Shown here: one piece after another, positions 40,651-48,639 of the stretch | Numbering within the stretch: position 1 is the stretch's first letter | Layout: every line of letters begins with the position of its first letter | NCBI RefSeq assembly: GCF_900167435.1 | Contig: NZ_FUWS01000004.1 | Span: forward strand, 1 to 64,000 | DNA from: Marinactinospora thermotolerans DSM 45154 | GTDB taxonomy: Bacteria; Actinomycetota; Actinomycetes; Streptosporangiales; Streptosporangiaceae | Direction: 5' to 3' | DNA: 64,000 nt | The notes under the pieces: generated by a model | What the model saw: only the letters and a program-made list of their open reading frames with translations | The model's database searches: none | Told to the model about the DNA's origin: nothing | Translations under genes and position numbers: made by a program

Positions 40651-41439
40651 ATGCCGGGCGACGACGAGACCGACGGCGGCGTGCGCAGCGTGCTGCGCGC
40701 CGTGGACCTGCTGGCGCTGTTCGACGAGCGGCACCAGAGCCGGTCGATCCGCGAGCTGACCGAGGGCAGCGGTCTGGCCAAGACCACGGTGCTGCGCCTG
40801 GTCCACACCCTGGAGCTGCGCGGCCTGCTGTGGAGCCGGCCTGACGGTCTCATCGCAGCCGGTCCCGGGCTGCTGCGCTGGGCGGGACTGGCACGCGCCG
40901 CCTGGCAGGTGCCCGAACCGGTCCGCGAGGTCATGCGCGAACTCGTGGCCGAGACCGCGGAGACCGCCAACCTCTACGTCCGCGGCGACGCCACACGCGT
41001 CTGCGTCGCCCAGCAGGAAGGGCCGCAGAACCTGCGCCACGTCGTCGCCGTCGGCGACGAACTGCCCCTGTGGGCCGGGGCCGCCGCCCGGGTCCTGCTC
41101 ATCGGATGTGACGACGCGCTGCTGCGCCGCGTCGCCGCCGCCTCGCCCTTCGGGGCCCGCCACGCCGAGACCCTGCGCATCCGGATCGCGGCGGCCCGCG
41201 CCGATGGCCACGCCGTCAGCCACGGGGAGCGCGAGGTCGGGGCGTCGGGCGTCGCCGCTCCCGTCGTGGACGGCGCCGGACGGGTCGTGGCCGCGATCGC
41301 TCTCGGCGGCCCCACCGCGCGCTTCACCTCCGAGGCGGTCGCCGAGTTCGCCGGCGCCGTCACCCGCGCGGCCCACCGGATCTCCGAGATCGGCCTGTAT
41401 CCGGCCGGGAGAGCGCGCTCGGGGGAGGAGGCCGGATGA
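40651..41439 (+). CDS. IclR-family transcriptional regulator
   Basis: A 262-aa regulator. The winged helix-turn-helix spans residues 10-65 (VRSVLRAVDLLALFDERHQS, IRELTEGSGLAKTTVLRLVH, LELRGLLW). The IclR effector domain follows, with DATRVCVAQQEGPQNLRHVV, LPLWAGAAARVLL and ASGVAAPVVDGAGRVVAAIA. AAGGAGGG lies just before the ATG. It is coupled by ATGA to the CoA-transferase gene and is divergent from tctCBA, so it most likely senses the imported acid and controls both operons. Confidence 0.92.
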   Translation: MPGDDETDGGVRSVLRAVDLLALFDERHQSRSIRELTEGSGLAKTTVLRLVHTLELRGLLWSRPDGLIAAGPGLLRWAGLARAAWQVPEPVREVMRELVAETAETANLYVRGDATRVCVAQQEGPQNLRHVVAVGDELPLWAGAAARVLLIGCDDALLRRVAAASPFGARHAETLRIRIAAARADGHAVSHGEREVGASGVAAPVVDGAGRVVAAIALGGPTARFTSEAVAEFAGAVTRAAHRISEIGLYPAGRARSGEEAG

Positions 41440-42656
41440 GCGAGCACCCCTTCGGTACGGGGCTGTTGTCCGGGGTGCGGGTCATCGACATGACCAACGT
41501 GCTGGCCGGCCCGTTCGCCGGTTACCAGCTCGCCCTCCACGGCGCCGAGGTCATCAAGGTCGAGGCGCCGGGAGGCGGCGACCTCGCCCGCAGGCTCGGC
41601 GCCGACGCCGATCTCAACCGGGCCCGGCTCGGCGCGTCCTTCCTGGCGCAAAACGCCGGCAAGCGCTCGATCACCGTGGACCTCAAGGACGAGAGGGGCA
41701 AGGAGGTCCTGCGCCGCCTGGTCCGCACCGCCGACGTCCTGGTGGAGAACTTCCGTCCCGGGGTCCTGGAGCGTCTCGGGTTCGGCGCCGACGTCTTGCG
41801 CCGGCTCAACCCCGGGCTCGTCTACTGCGCGATCTCCGGGTTCGGCGCCACCGGCCCGTTGCGGGACCGGCCGGCCTACGACCAGGTCATCCAGGGGCTG
41901 TCGGGGATGATGAGCACCACCGGTACCCCCGGCACCGCCCCGCTGCGCGCCGGTTATCCCGTCGCCGACACGCTCGGCGGGCTCGCCGCGGCCTACGCGA
42001 TCTGCGCGGCCCTGGTCCGCCGCGGCCGCACCGGCGAGGGGGGCGTGCTCGACGTGTCGATGCTGGAGACCGCGATCACCGCCATGGGGTGGGCCGTCTC
42101 CAACCACCTGATCGCCGGGGTCGAGCCGCGACCGATGGGAAACGACAACGCCACCGCGGCCCCGTCGGGCACCTTCCGCACCGGCGAGGGGGCACTCAAC
42201 ATCGCGGCCAACAAACAGGAGCAGTTCGTGGCCCTGTGCCGCCTGCTCGGCCGTCCCGACCTGGTGACCGATCCCCGTTTCGCCGAACGCGAGGCGCGCA
42301 AGGCCAACCGGGGGCCACTCCAGGAGGAACTGGAGGAGGCGCTGGCGGCCCGCTCCGCGGCCGAGTGGGAGGAGCTGTTGGCGGGGGAGGGGGTGCCGGC
42401 CGCGCGCGTGCTCACCGTCGCCGAGGCCCTCGACCTGGACCACGTCGCCCAGCGCGGACTGGTCCACGACCTTCCCTTCCCCGGTGACGCCGAACGCCGG
42501 CTGCGGGTGCTGGGCAACGGAATCCACGTCGACGGGCAGAGGAGCGCGCCGCAGGGCACGGCGCCGCTGCTGGGCGAGCACACCGAGGACGTGCTGGCCG
42601 AGTTGGGATACGACGCCGGCGAGATCGCCGCGCTGCGAGAGGACGGAGTGGCATGA
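41436..42656 (+). CDS. CaiB/BaiF family class III CoA-transferase
   Basis: A 406-aa class III CoA-transferase, moving CoA between carboxylic acids. Motifs: GVRVIDMTNVLAGPFAGYQL, AEVIKVEAPGGGD, FLAQNAGKRSITVDLKDERG, VLVENFRPGVLERLGFG, YCAISGFGATGPLRDRPAYD, and YPVADTLGGLAAAYAI with the catalytic Asp. ATGA overlaps join it to iclR upstream and the lyase downstream. With Tct uptake and a citryl-CoA-type lyase, a role in activating citrate or a related tricarboxylate is likely, by inference from context. Confidence 0.9.
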   Translation: MSEHPFGTGLLSGVRVIDMTNVLAGPFAGYQLALHGAEVIKVEAPGGGDLARRLGADADLNRARLGASFLAQNAGKRSITVDLKDERGKEVLRRLVRTADVLVENFRPGVLERLGFGADVLRRLNPGLVYCAISGFGATGPLRDRPAYDQVIQGLSGMMSTTGTPGTAPLRAGYPVADTLGGLAAAYAICAALVRRGRTGEGGVLDVSMLETAITAMGWAVSNHLIAGVEPRPMGNDNATAAPSGTFRTGEGALNIAANKQEQFVALCRLLGRPDLVTDPRFAEREARKANRGPLQEELEEALAARSAAEWEELLAGEGVPAARVLTVAEALDLDHVAQRGLVHDLPFPGDAERRLRVLGNGIHVDGQRSAPQGTAPLLGEHTEDVLAELGYDAGEIAALREDGVA

Positions 42657-43483
42657 GCGACGACGAGATGATCCCCCGCGCCGACGTCGAGCAGTGGTGG
42701 GGCACCTCCATCACCCGGATCTCCCCGGGAGAGATCGACCTGCGCGGCTATCCGGTGCAGGACCTGATCGGCGGGGCCTCGTTCGCCGAGGTGGTCTGGT
42801 TGCTGCTCCGCGGTGAGCTGCCCGAACGCCGGCAGGCCGCGCTGTTGGAGGCCGCGCTGGTGGCCTCGGTGGACCACGGCCCCCAGGCGCCCTCGATCGC
42901 GGCCGCGCGTATGGCCGTCACCTGCGGGCTGGGACTGAACAACGCCGTGGCCACCGGCGCCAACCTGCTCGGCGACGTGCACGGCGGCGCCGGTCAACAG
43001 TGCATGGACCTCCTCGCGCGGATCCGGGAACGCTGGAGGGCGGGAGAGGACCTGGACGAGGTGGCCGCCGACACGGTGGCGGAGTACCGGCGGCGGCGAC
43101 AGCACGTGCCGGGGTTCGGGCACCGTTTCCACCCGCGCGATCCCCGCCGCGACCCCCTCCTCGGCCTGGTCGCCGACGCGGCCGGGGAGGGCGTGGTCGC
43201 GGGAGAGTACCTGCGGGCCGCCCAGGCGCTGGAACAGGCGCTCGCGGCGGGGCGCGAGCGCCCGGTCCCGATGAACATCGACGGCGCGACCGCCGTCGTC
43301 TACTCCGAGCTGGGGTTCGCCCCGGAACTGGGGCGCGGGCTGTTCGTGCTGTCGCGCTCGGTGGGGATTCTCGCCCACGCCTGGGAGGAGCGGGGGAGCG
43401 GCGCGCGGATCAAGGGGCCGATCCCGCGCCGGCTGCTCGCCGCCTACACCGGGCCCCAGCAGCGCCGCCTGCCCGCGCGGTGA
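42653..43483 (+). CDS. Citrate synthase-fold protein, probable citryl-CoA lyase
   Basis: A 276-aa citrate-synthase superfamily protein, shorter than true citrate synthase (about 370-430 aa), the size of citryl-CoA lyase-like members. The three catalytic residues are kept: His in GDVHGGAGQQ, His in PGFGHRFHPRDPR, and Asp in MNIDGATAVVYSELGF. Other marks are GYPVQDLIGGASFAEVVWLL and the C-terminal LAHAWEERGSGARIKGPIP. With the coupled CoA-transferase it could split citryl-CoA (or a homologue such as citramalyl-CoA) to acetyl-CoA plus a 2-oxo acid. A strong hairpin follows. Confidence 0.82.
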   Translation: MSDDEMIPRADVEQWWGTSITRISPGEIDLRGYPVQDLIGGASFAEVVWLLLRGELPERRQAALLEAALVASVDHGPQAPSIAAARMAVTCGLGLNNAVATGANLLGDVHGGAGQQCMDLLARIRERWRAGEDLDEVAADTVAEYRRRRQHVPGFGHRFHPRDPRRDPLLGLVADAAGEGVVAGEYLRAAQALEQALAAGRERPVPMNIDGATAVVYSELGFAPELGRGLFVLSRSVGILAHAWEERGSGARIKGPIPRRLLAAYTGPQQRRLPAR

Positions 43484-43490
43484 CGGTCGT

Positions 43491-43523
43491 GCGGGTCCGC
43501 GGTGCGCGCCGCCGCGGACCCGC
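43491..43523. terminator. Bidirectional hairpin (12-bp stem)
   Basis: GCGGGTCCGCGG (43491-43502) pairs perfectly with 43512-43523 around a 9-base loop. It separates the lyase gene from the convergent ribosomal protein operon. Confidence 0.75.
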
Positions 43524-43528
43524 GGATC

Positions 43529-43699
43529 TCACGGTTCCAGGCGCAGTAGGCCCCGTTTGTAGGCCGGGACCAGGTGACGTGGCACCAGCGCCCGGCGCCC
43601 GTCGATGACGATGGGCACCAGGTCGGGGGTCTGGGCCCGCCACTGTGAGCGTCGCGTGCGGGTGTTGGAGCGCGACATCCTGCGTTTGGGAACGGCCAT
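43529..43699 (-). CDS. rpmF: 50S ribosomal protein L32, zinc-independent paralogue
   Basis: A 56-aa L32. It starts [20 protein letters not shown], the universal L32 N-terminus, and continues [20 protein letters not shown]. The two Cys pairs of the zinc-ribbon form are absent, so this is the C-minus paralogue made under zinc starvation. AAGGA precedes the ATG. It is third in the operon rpmG-rpmE-rpmF behind the Zur-type box at 44214. Confidence 0.93.
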   Translation of the reverse strand: MAVPKRRMSRSNTRTRRSQWRAQTPDLVPIVIDGRRALVPRHLVPAYKRGLLRLEP

Positions 43700-43726
43700 G
43701 GTCTGTCCTTGTCGTCGGTCGGCTGG

Positions 43727-43972
43727 TCAGGAACGGCCGTAGCGGCGCTGGAAGCGCTCCACGCGACCGGCGGTGTCGATGACCCGTCCCCGCCCCGTGT
43801 AGAAGGGGTGGCTCGCCGCGGAGATGTCGACGTCGACCACGGGATAGGTGTTGCCGTCCTCCCATTCGATGGTCCGGTCGCTGGTGATGGTGGAGCGGGT
43901 CAGGAACGCGAAGTTCCCGGCCCGGTCACGGAAGACGACGGGGTGGTAGTCGGGGTGGATGCCCGGTTTCAT
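43727..43972 (-). CDS. rpmE2: 50S ribosomal protein L31 type B, zinc-independent
   Basis: An 81-aa type B L31. It has [27 protein letters not shown], and the C-terminal [20 protein letters not shown] that marks type B. The CxxC motif of type A L31 is missing. AGGAAGGA precedes the ATG. It replaces the zinc-containing L31 when zinc is scarce, freeing zinc from ribosomes. Confidence 0.95.
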   Translation of the reverse strand: MKPGIHPDYHPVVFRDRAGNFAFLTRSTITSDRTIEWEDGNTYPVVDVDISAASHPFYTGRGRVIDTAGRVERFQRRYGRS

Positions 43973-43994
43973 GGTGGTCCTTCCTGGGAGGTGG

Positions 43995-44159
43995 TCAGCG
44001 CTCTTCGCGGAACTCGACGTGGGCGCGGATCACGGGGTCGTACTTGCGCAACACGAGCCGGTCGGGGGTGTTGCGCCGGTTCTTGCGGGTCACGTAGGTG
44101 TAACCGGTGTTCGCGGTGGAACGCAGCTTGATGACGGGCCGGGTGTCGTTGCGGGCCAT
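43995..44159 (-). CDS. rpmG: 50S ribosomal protein L33, zinc-independent paralogue
   Basis: A 54-aa L33: [20 protein letters not shown], then [20 protein letters not shown], then [14 protein letters not shown]. The four zinc cysteines of the C-plus form are all absent. AGGAGG is 8 bases before the ATG. It is the first gene after the Zur-type box. Confidence 0.94.
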   Translation of the reverse strand: MARNDTRPVIKLRSTANTGYTYVTRKNRRNTPDRLVLRKYDPVIRAHVEFREER

Positions 44160-44213
44160 GTGTGTCGCCTCCTGGGCTCTCGGTGGAGGACGTGCCTCTC
44201 GCTCTATGAAAGA

Positions 44214-44234
44214 GAATGATAACCGTTTTCATTC
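44214..44234. promoter_or_regulatory. Zur-type operator for the zinc-independent ribosomal proteins
   Basis: GAATGA (44214-44219) and TCATTC (44229-44234) are perfect inverted arms around an AT-rich centre containing TAACCGTTT. This matches the known actinomycete Zur box pattern (TGAAAATGATAATCATTTTCA-like). It sits 55 bases upstream of rpmG. Known biology: Zur with zinc represses C-minus ribosomal protein paralogues. Confidence 0.75.
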
Positions 44235-44975
44235 CCGACGTGGCACCGAACCCGCTCGGTGCCCCCTCGCCGCGGTGGCCCAGGTCCTCGCTCACAGCAC
44301 CCGAGGGAGCGCGCGGCCGGCTTCCCCGCCGTCGCCCACCAGCGGGGAGGCCCGAGACGAGGCGGCCGGGCGTCCGTGAGGGCGCCGACGGCGCCGAGCC
44401 GATCCGGCCCCGCTCCGGCGCGCGGATTGTCACGCCCCCGCCCACCGCGGCCGGACATCACGCTCCCGCGTTCACGGCGTGCCCTGGGTCAGCGCGTCCC
44501 GGCTCCACGGGAGGACAACGCCCCCCCACGAGCACCCCTCCGTGGGATCCGCGCCGGAGCCCTCGCCTTCCCGTGCCGTGCGCTCCCCGTCCACGCCGTG
44601 GACGGCGAAGGGGGCGGCGGTCTCGCCCCATTCCGCGCGGGGCGGGTAGGGGCCGGGGTCCGGAAAGCGGCGGCCCTGGTTCCGGTGGGGGACCGGCGTG
44701 GGCCGGCACCCCGGCCGAGACGGGCATCGGACGGCCGGGTGCCGCCAGTGTCCGACCCGCGGATCCGGAGCCGGTCGAGGCCGGCCCCGTCTCGAACGCG
44801 ATGAGGGTCGCAGGGTGATGGCGATGCGCGTTTCGGGTGAACGACCTCGCCGCGACTTTCCGTGTTGGTACGGTTCCTCATGGTCCCGGGCCCGCGAGCC
44901 GCGGGGCGGGACGCGAGTGCGAACCGCGCCGCCCGGTCCACGGGCCTACGACCGTCCCCGCAAGCCGGAGGCCCG
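44235..44975. other. 741-base intergenic region
   Basis: Overlapping open frames are Arg/Pro/Gly-rich with no ribosome sites and I reject them. I see no RNA gene or repeat here. The right end carries the GGAGG of the gene at 44976. Confidence 0.5.
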
Positions 44976-45479
44976 ATGCCCACCCCCTCGACACCGCCGT
45001 GTCCGGCCGGCCGTCCCACCATCGACGTCGTCGCGCGCCACGTGGTCGAGCGGGTCGCGCGGGAGGAGGTGGAGCACTACCCGGCCCTGCGTGACGACTT
45101 CCTGGCGCACGGGCGACGCCCCGGCCGCTCCAGCCCTCTGGGCATCGGCGATGTCATCGCCGGCGCGGTCACCGGGATCGTCCTGGCCGTTCTGCACGAC
45201 CTGGTGACCGGCAGCCTCGTGGAGGTCTCCCGGCCCTGGTGGAGACGGCTGTGGTCGTGGGTGCGCGCCCGCCTGGGGCGGGGCGAGCGGGTCCGGGTGG
45301 AGGTGAACGCTCCCGTCCCCCGCCTCACCCCCGACCAGGCCGCCGCCGTCGTCGCGGCCATCACGGCCTACGCCGTCCGCGAACGGTTGCCGCAGGACAA
45401 GGCCGGCCGGTTGGCGGCCGAGATCGTCCGGGTCCTCGTTGCGGCCGGGGAAGCGCGTGACGACCGAGTCGGGGGGTGA
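44976..45479 (+). CDS. Hypothetical protein with one membrane segment, paired with the M48-like protease
   Basis: A 167-aa protein, not recognised. Residues 15-45 are a charged helix (VARHVVERVAREEVEHYPAL). Residues about 55-78 form a hydrophobic segment (IGDVIAGAVTGIVLAVLHDL). A basic patch follows (WWRRLWSWVRARLGRGER), and the C-terminal 60 residues are a compact helical domain (LTPDQAAAVVAAITAYAVRE...AGRLAAEIVRVLVAAG). GGAGG precedes the ATG. It overlaps the next gene by 23 bases, suggesting the two products work together at the membrane. Confidence 0.7.
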   Translation: MPTPSTPPCPAGRPTIDVVARHVVERVAREEVEHYPALRDDFLAHGRRPGRSSPLGIGDVIAGAVTGIVLAVLHDLVTGSLVEVSRPWWRRLWSWVRARLGRGERVRVEVNAPVPRLTPDQAAAVVAAITAYAVRERLPQDKAGRLAAEIVRVLVAAGEARDDRVGG

Positions 45480-48015
45480 ACCCCGGACGGCCGGTCCGGC
45501 GCGCCCCGACCCGTTCCGGCTGCCCGCCGCGACCACCGCGCAGTTCGCCGTCCTGCTGCTCACCTCGTTCGTCGGGGCCGTCCTCGTCTACGAGTGGGTG
45601 TTCGACACCGCGCGCTCGGCGGGACTCTGGGAGAGGCACGGCCGGCTCACCTGCGCGCAGACCGCCCGGGCCCGGGTGGCCGGCGGCGATGTGGCGGGAC
45701 TGGCCCGGTCCTACACCCAGTGCGTCGTCGAGGCCGACCGGGGCGAGGCGTTCCTCCTGGCCGTGGCCGCCCTCGTCCCCCTGGCCGCGAGCCTGCTGCT
45801 CCACCTCGTCCATCCGTGCCTGATCAGGCGCGGGCTGCGCCCCCACGAGGTCGGCGACGAGGAGCCGGGGGCCGCTCCCGCCCGCGCCGAGCTGGAGTCG
45901 CTGCTCGCCGGGAGGAGGGGCGCGACCCTGCTGGTCACCCCGGGGACGGCCGGTGGGGCCCGGGCCTTCGGGGCGTTCGGGCGCCACTACGTGGCGATCG
46001 ATCGGCGGCTGCTGCTGATCGCGGGGAACCCCTCGGGCCTGCAACGGCTCAGGGCCGTTGTGCGCCACGAGGCCGCGCACATCCTTGGACGCGACGTCGG
46101 CATCGCGTATGTGACGGTGGCGAGCTGGTGGGCCTTCCTGCTCCTCGTCATCGTCCCGGCGCTCCTGCTGCTCCTGGCCGCGCGTCCGGGGTCCCTCCAG
46201 GCGATCACCTCCATGGCGGTGACACCGTTGCTGCTCTACGTCGCGCGCGCCCGCCTGCTCCGTACCCGTGAGCACTACGCCGACGTGCGCGCGGGGCAGG
46301 ACCCGCAGGCGGGCGCGGAGCTGGACCGGCTTCTGGCGGAGGCCGAAGGGGAAGGCGGTGGGGCGGGGGCCCACCGGCGGATCCGCGAGCGCGTGGGCGA
46401 GGTGTTTCGGAGCCATCCCAGCGTGAGGCGGCGGCGCCGGATCCTCGCCGACCCGGGCCGGCTCCTGACCATGGGCGCCCTCGACCTCGCCCTGGTCGCG
46501 ACGGTGACCGGCTACGGGTTCACCGCGGCCGCCTTCCTCCTCGACCTCATGTGGCTGGGCCCCGCCGATCCGGCCGACCTCCTGGTGGGGTTCCTCTTCG
46601 GGGTCCCCGCCGCCTTCGTGATCGTCTCCGGCGTCTGGCGGGCGGGCTCGCGGGAGGCGCGCCTCCGCGGGCCTCGGCCGAGGGCCCTCCCCGCGGCGAC
46701 CGCGTTGACCGCGGGGCTGCTCGGCGGCCAGCTCCTCGCCCCCGCCTGGCCCGCCCCCACCTGGGGGACCCTGCTCCGCGACGCCCCCGATCTCGCCGCC
46801 GCGATGGCGCTGCTGCTATGGGGGGCGTCGTGGTGTTTCATCCGCTGGGTGATCCTGAGCGCGCGTGGCCGGCTCGCCGACCCGCAGTGTCCTCGACGCC
46901 GATGGGGGACCTGTCTCCTCTTCGCCGCACCACTGTCCGCGGTGGGGCTCACGACCTGGTTCCACGGGATCGCCCTGCTCGGGGAGGCGGCGGCGTGGTC
47001 GACCCTGGCGCTGCTCGCCGGGTTCTCGGTCTTCTCCCTTCCGCTTCCCGCGCTGCTGGCCGTGGCCGCCGTCCTGCCGCTGGCCGGGACGCGGGAGGAG
47101 AGCGGCCTCCCCCACCCACTGCTGCCGGCGCTGTTGGGCGGGGGGCCGCTCCTCCTCCACGCCGCCGTCGCCCCGATCGGGGCGCTTCTTCTGAGCGTGC
47201 TGACCGACGCGGGACCACGGGATCGGGCGGTCGTGCTGCCCGTTCTGTGGTGGGCGGTCGCCGCCATCCTCGTCGTCGGGGCCGCCCTGGTCCTGGGAGC
47301 GCTCGTCGGAGGACGGCGAGGGAGTGGCGGGCTGCTGTGCGCCACCGCCGTGATGACGATGTTCGCGGCCGCGGCGGTGCTTCCGGCGTTCCTGCTGCAC
47401 CTCGCCCTCGTGCGGTGTGGCGGGGCCGGGCTCACCGCCCCGTTGTGCCTGCCCGTGACGTTCGCCGACCTCTTCGGCGCTCTCACACCGCCGCTGTTCG
47501 CCCGCGCCGTCGTCCTCGTGTTCGCGGGCCTGTTCGCGGTGTGCGGCCCGGTGGCGCTCCTCGGGGCGTGGCTGCGGGGCCGTCCCCCGCGGCCGGCCGC
47601 GCCGCCCGCGGGGCGGCGTCGTCCGGGCCCGGTGCAGACGTGGTCCTCCGCGCTCCTCCCGGCCGTGCTGTTCCTCCTCGTCCTGCTCCCGTTCGAGACG
47701 GAGAAGGCGCCGACCGCGGTGTCGCCGATGGCCCTGGGGGAGCCTCCGGCCGGGAGGTCGCTCGCCTGGCAGGAGGTCTGTCGCGAACGCGGCGTTCCGA
47801 CGGGCGGGCGGCAGATGGTGGCCTACCTCACCGCGACGGAGCGGGGGGAGGGGTACCAGGCCGCGCGGGCCGACGCCCTGGGGGCCTCCGACGACCCGGT
47901 TCTCGCGGCGCTGGGGCAGGCCGCTCGGGGAGCGCTGGAGCGCGGTTCGCGGGACGAGGCGGCGCAGGCCTTCGGTGCCGCGTCGCACTACTGCGCGGTC
48001 CTGGACGCCGGCTGA
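45457..48015 (+). CDS. Large polytopic M48-like metalloprotease
   Basis: An 852-aa membrane protein. Residues 28-48 and about 98-120 are membrane spans. The zinc site is HEAAH (residues 204-208) with the third-ligand region REHYADVRAG (E272), the M48 order. After the protease part come about ten further hydrophobic segments (residues 330-770) not usual in HtpX/Ste24 proteins, then a soluble Cys-containing end. The GTG 45457 start lies within the upstream gene and follows GGGGAAG. Comparable BlaR1/M56-like membrane proteases act in signalling. The extra membrane part is unexplained. Confidence 0.75.
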   Translation: MTTESGGEPRTAGPARPDPFRLPAATTAQFAVLLLTSFVGAVLVYEWVFDTARSAGLWERHGRLTCAQTARARVAGGDVAGLARSYTQCVVEADRGEAFLLAVAALVPLAASLLLHLVHPCLIRRGLRPHEVGDEEPGAAPARAELESLLAGRRGATLLVTPGTAGGARAFGAFGRHYVAIDRRLLLIAGNPSGLQRLRAVVRHEAAHILGRDVGIAYVTVASWWAFLLLVIVPALLLLLAARPGSLQAITSMAVTPLLLYVARARLLRTREHYADVRAGQDPQAGAELDRLLAEAEGEGGGAGAHRRIRERVGEVFRSHPSVRRRRRILADPGRLLTMGALDLALVATVTGYGFTAAAFLLDLMWLGPADPADLLVGFLFGVPAAFVIVSGVWRAGSREARLRGPRPRALPAATALTAGLLGGQLLAPAWPAPTWGTLLRDAPDLAAAMALLLWGASWCFIRWVILSARGRLADPQCPRRRWGTCLLFAAPLSAVGLTTWFHGIALLGEAAAWSTLALLAGFSVFSLPLPALLAVAAVLPLAGTREESGLPHPLLPALLGGGPLLLHAAVAPIGALLLSVLTDAGPRDRAVVLPVLWWAVAAILVVGAALVLGALVGGRRGSGGLLCATAVMTMFAAAAVLPAFLLHLALVRCGGAGLTAPLCLPVTFADLFGALTPPLFARAVVLVFAGLFAVCGPVALLGAWLRGRPPRPAAPPAGRRRPGPVQTWSSALLPAVLFLLVLLPFETEKAPTAVSPMALGEPPAGRSLAWQEVCRERGVPTGGRQMVAYLTATERGEGYQAARADALGASDDPVLAALGQAARGALERGSRDEAAQAFGAASHYCAVLDAG

Positions 48016-48074
48016 GCGGGCCCGACGGAACGCGGCCAGGCCCCGGCCGCGTGTCCGGCCCCGGCCGGGGAGCC

Positions 48075-48191
48075 TCAGCGGTTACGGCGTACCACGAAGG
48101 CGATCACTCCGACCACGATCAGGATGCCGATCGCCAGGCTCGCGAACAGCAGCAACTGGGAGCTCAGGGCTATCGTCAGAGTCGTCTCCAT
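48075..48191 (-). CDS. Very small single-span membrane protein
   Basis: A 38-aa open frame: METTLTIALSSQLLLFASLA followed by IGILIVVGVIAFVVRRNR, one long hydrophobic helix with a positive C-terminus. No clear ribosome site is present, so the call is uncertain. It lies tail to tail with the M48-like protease gene. Confidence 0.4.
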   Translation of the reverse strand: METTLTIALSSQLLLFASLAIGILIVVGVIAFVVRRNR

Positions 48192-48312
48192 GACGGCGGA
48201 GTACCCGTACGCCCCTCCGGTAACCCTTCCCGGCGCCGCGGAACCCGTCGCCACCTGCGCCGATCCCCTCTTCGCGAGAGCGGGGCGCGACAAGTCGGGG
48301 AGCCGCCCGCCC

Positions 48313-48639
48313 TCAGTCCGCGGGGTGTTCCACCTGGACGCACAGCTCCAACAGCGCCGAGCTCAGCGACTTGCCGTGGGCGTCCAGGTACAGCGACGTG
48401 GTGACCGTGTCCTCGTCCGCCCTGCGGCACACGAACACGAGCGCCCCCACATTGTCCATCCGGTGCCGCACGACCTCCCCGGTCACCCGCCAGGACAGGT
48501 GTTCGGCCACGGCCTCCGCCGTCACCGACGCGCACAGCGCCGGATACCAGGCGGGGTCGTAGGGGATCAGCGACAGGGTGGTGAGGTTGCCCTTGTCGCC
48601 CGATCGAGAGTGTGCCACGTCGTACAGCCGGACCCTCAT
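48313..48639 (-). CDS. AtuA-like ferredoxin-fold protein
   Basis: A 108-aa protein corresponding to the C-terminal domain of long AtuA proteins. The signature is LYDVAHSRSGDKGNLTTLSL, and MDNVGALVFVC follows. In this genome the domain is a separate polypeptide, overlapping the AtuA gene by ATGA. It is expected to bind AtuA and contribute to the same unknown reaction. No cofactor cysteine motif is visible despite the ferredoxin-like fold. Confidence 0.82.
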   Translation of the reverse strand: MRVRLYDVAHSRSGDKGNLTTLSLIPYDPAWYPALCASVTAEAVAEHLSWRVTGEVVRHRMDNVGALVFVCRRADEDTVTTSLYLDAHGKSLSSALLELCVQVEHPAD

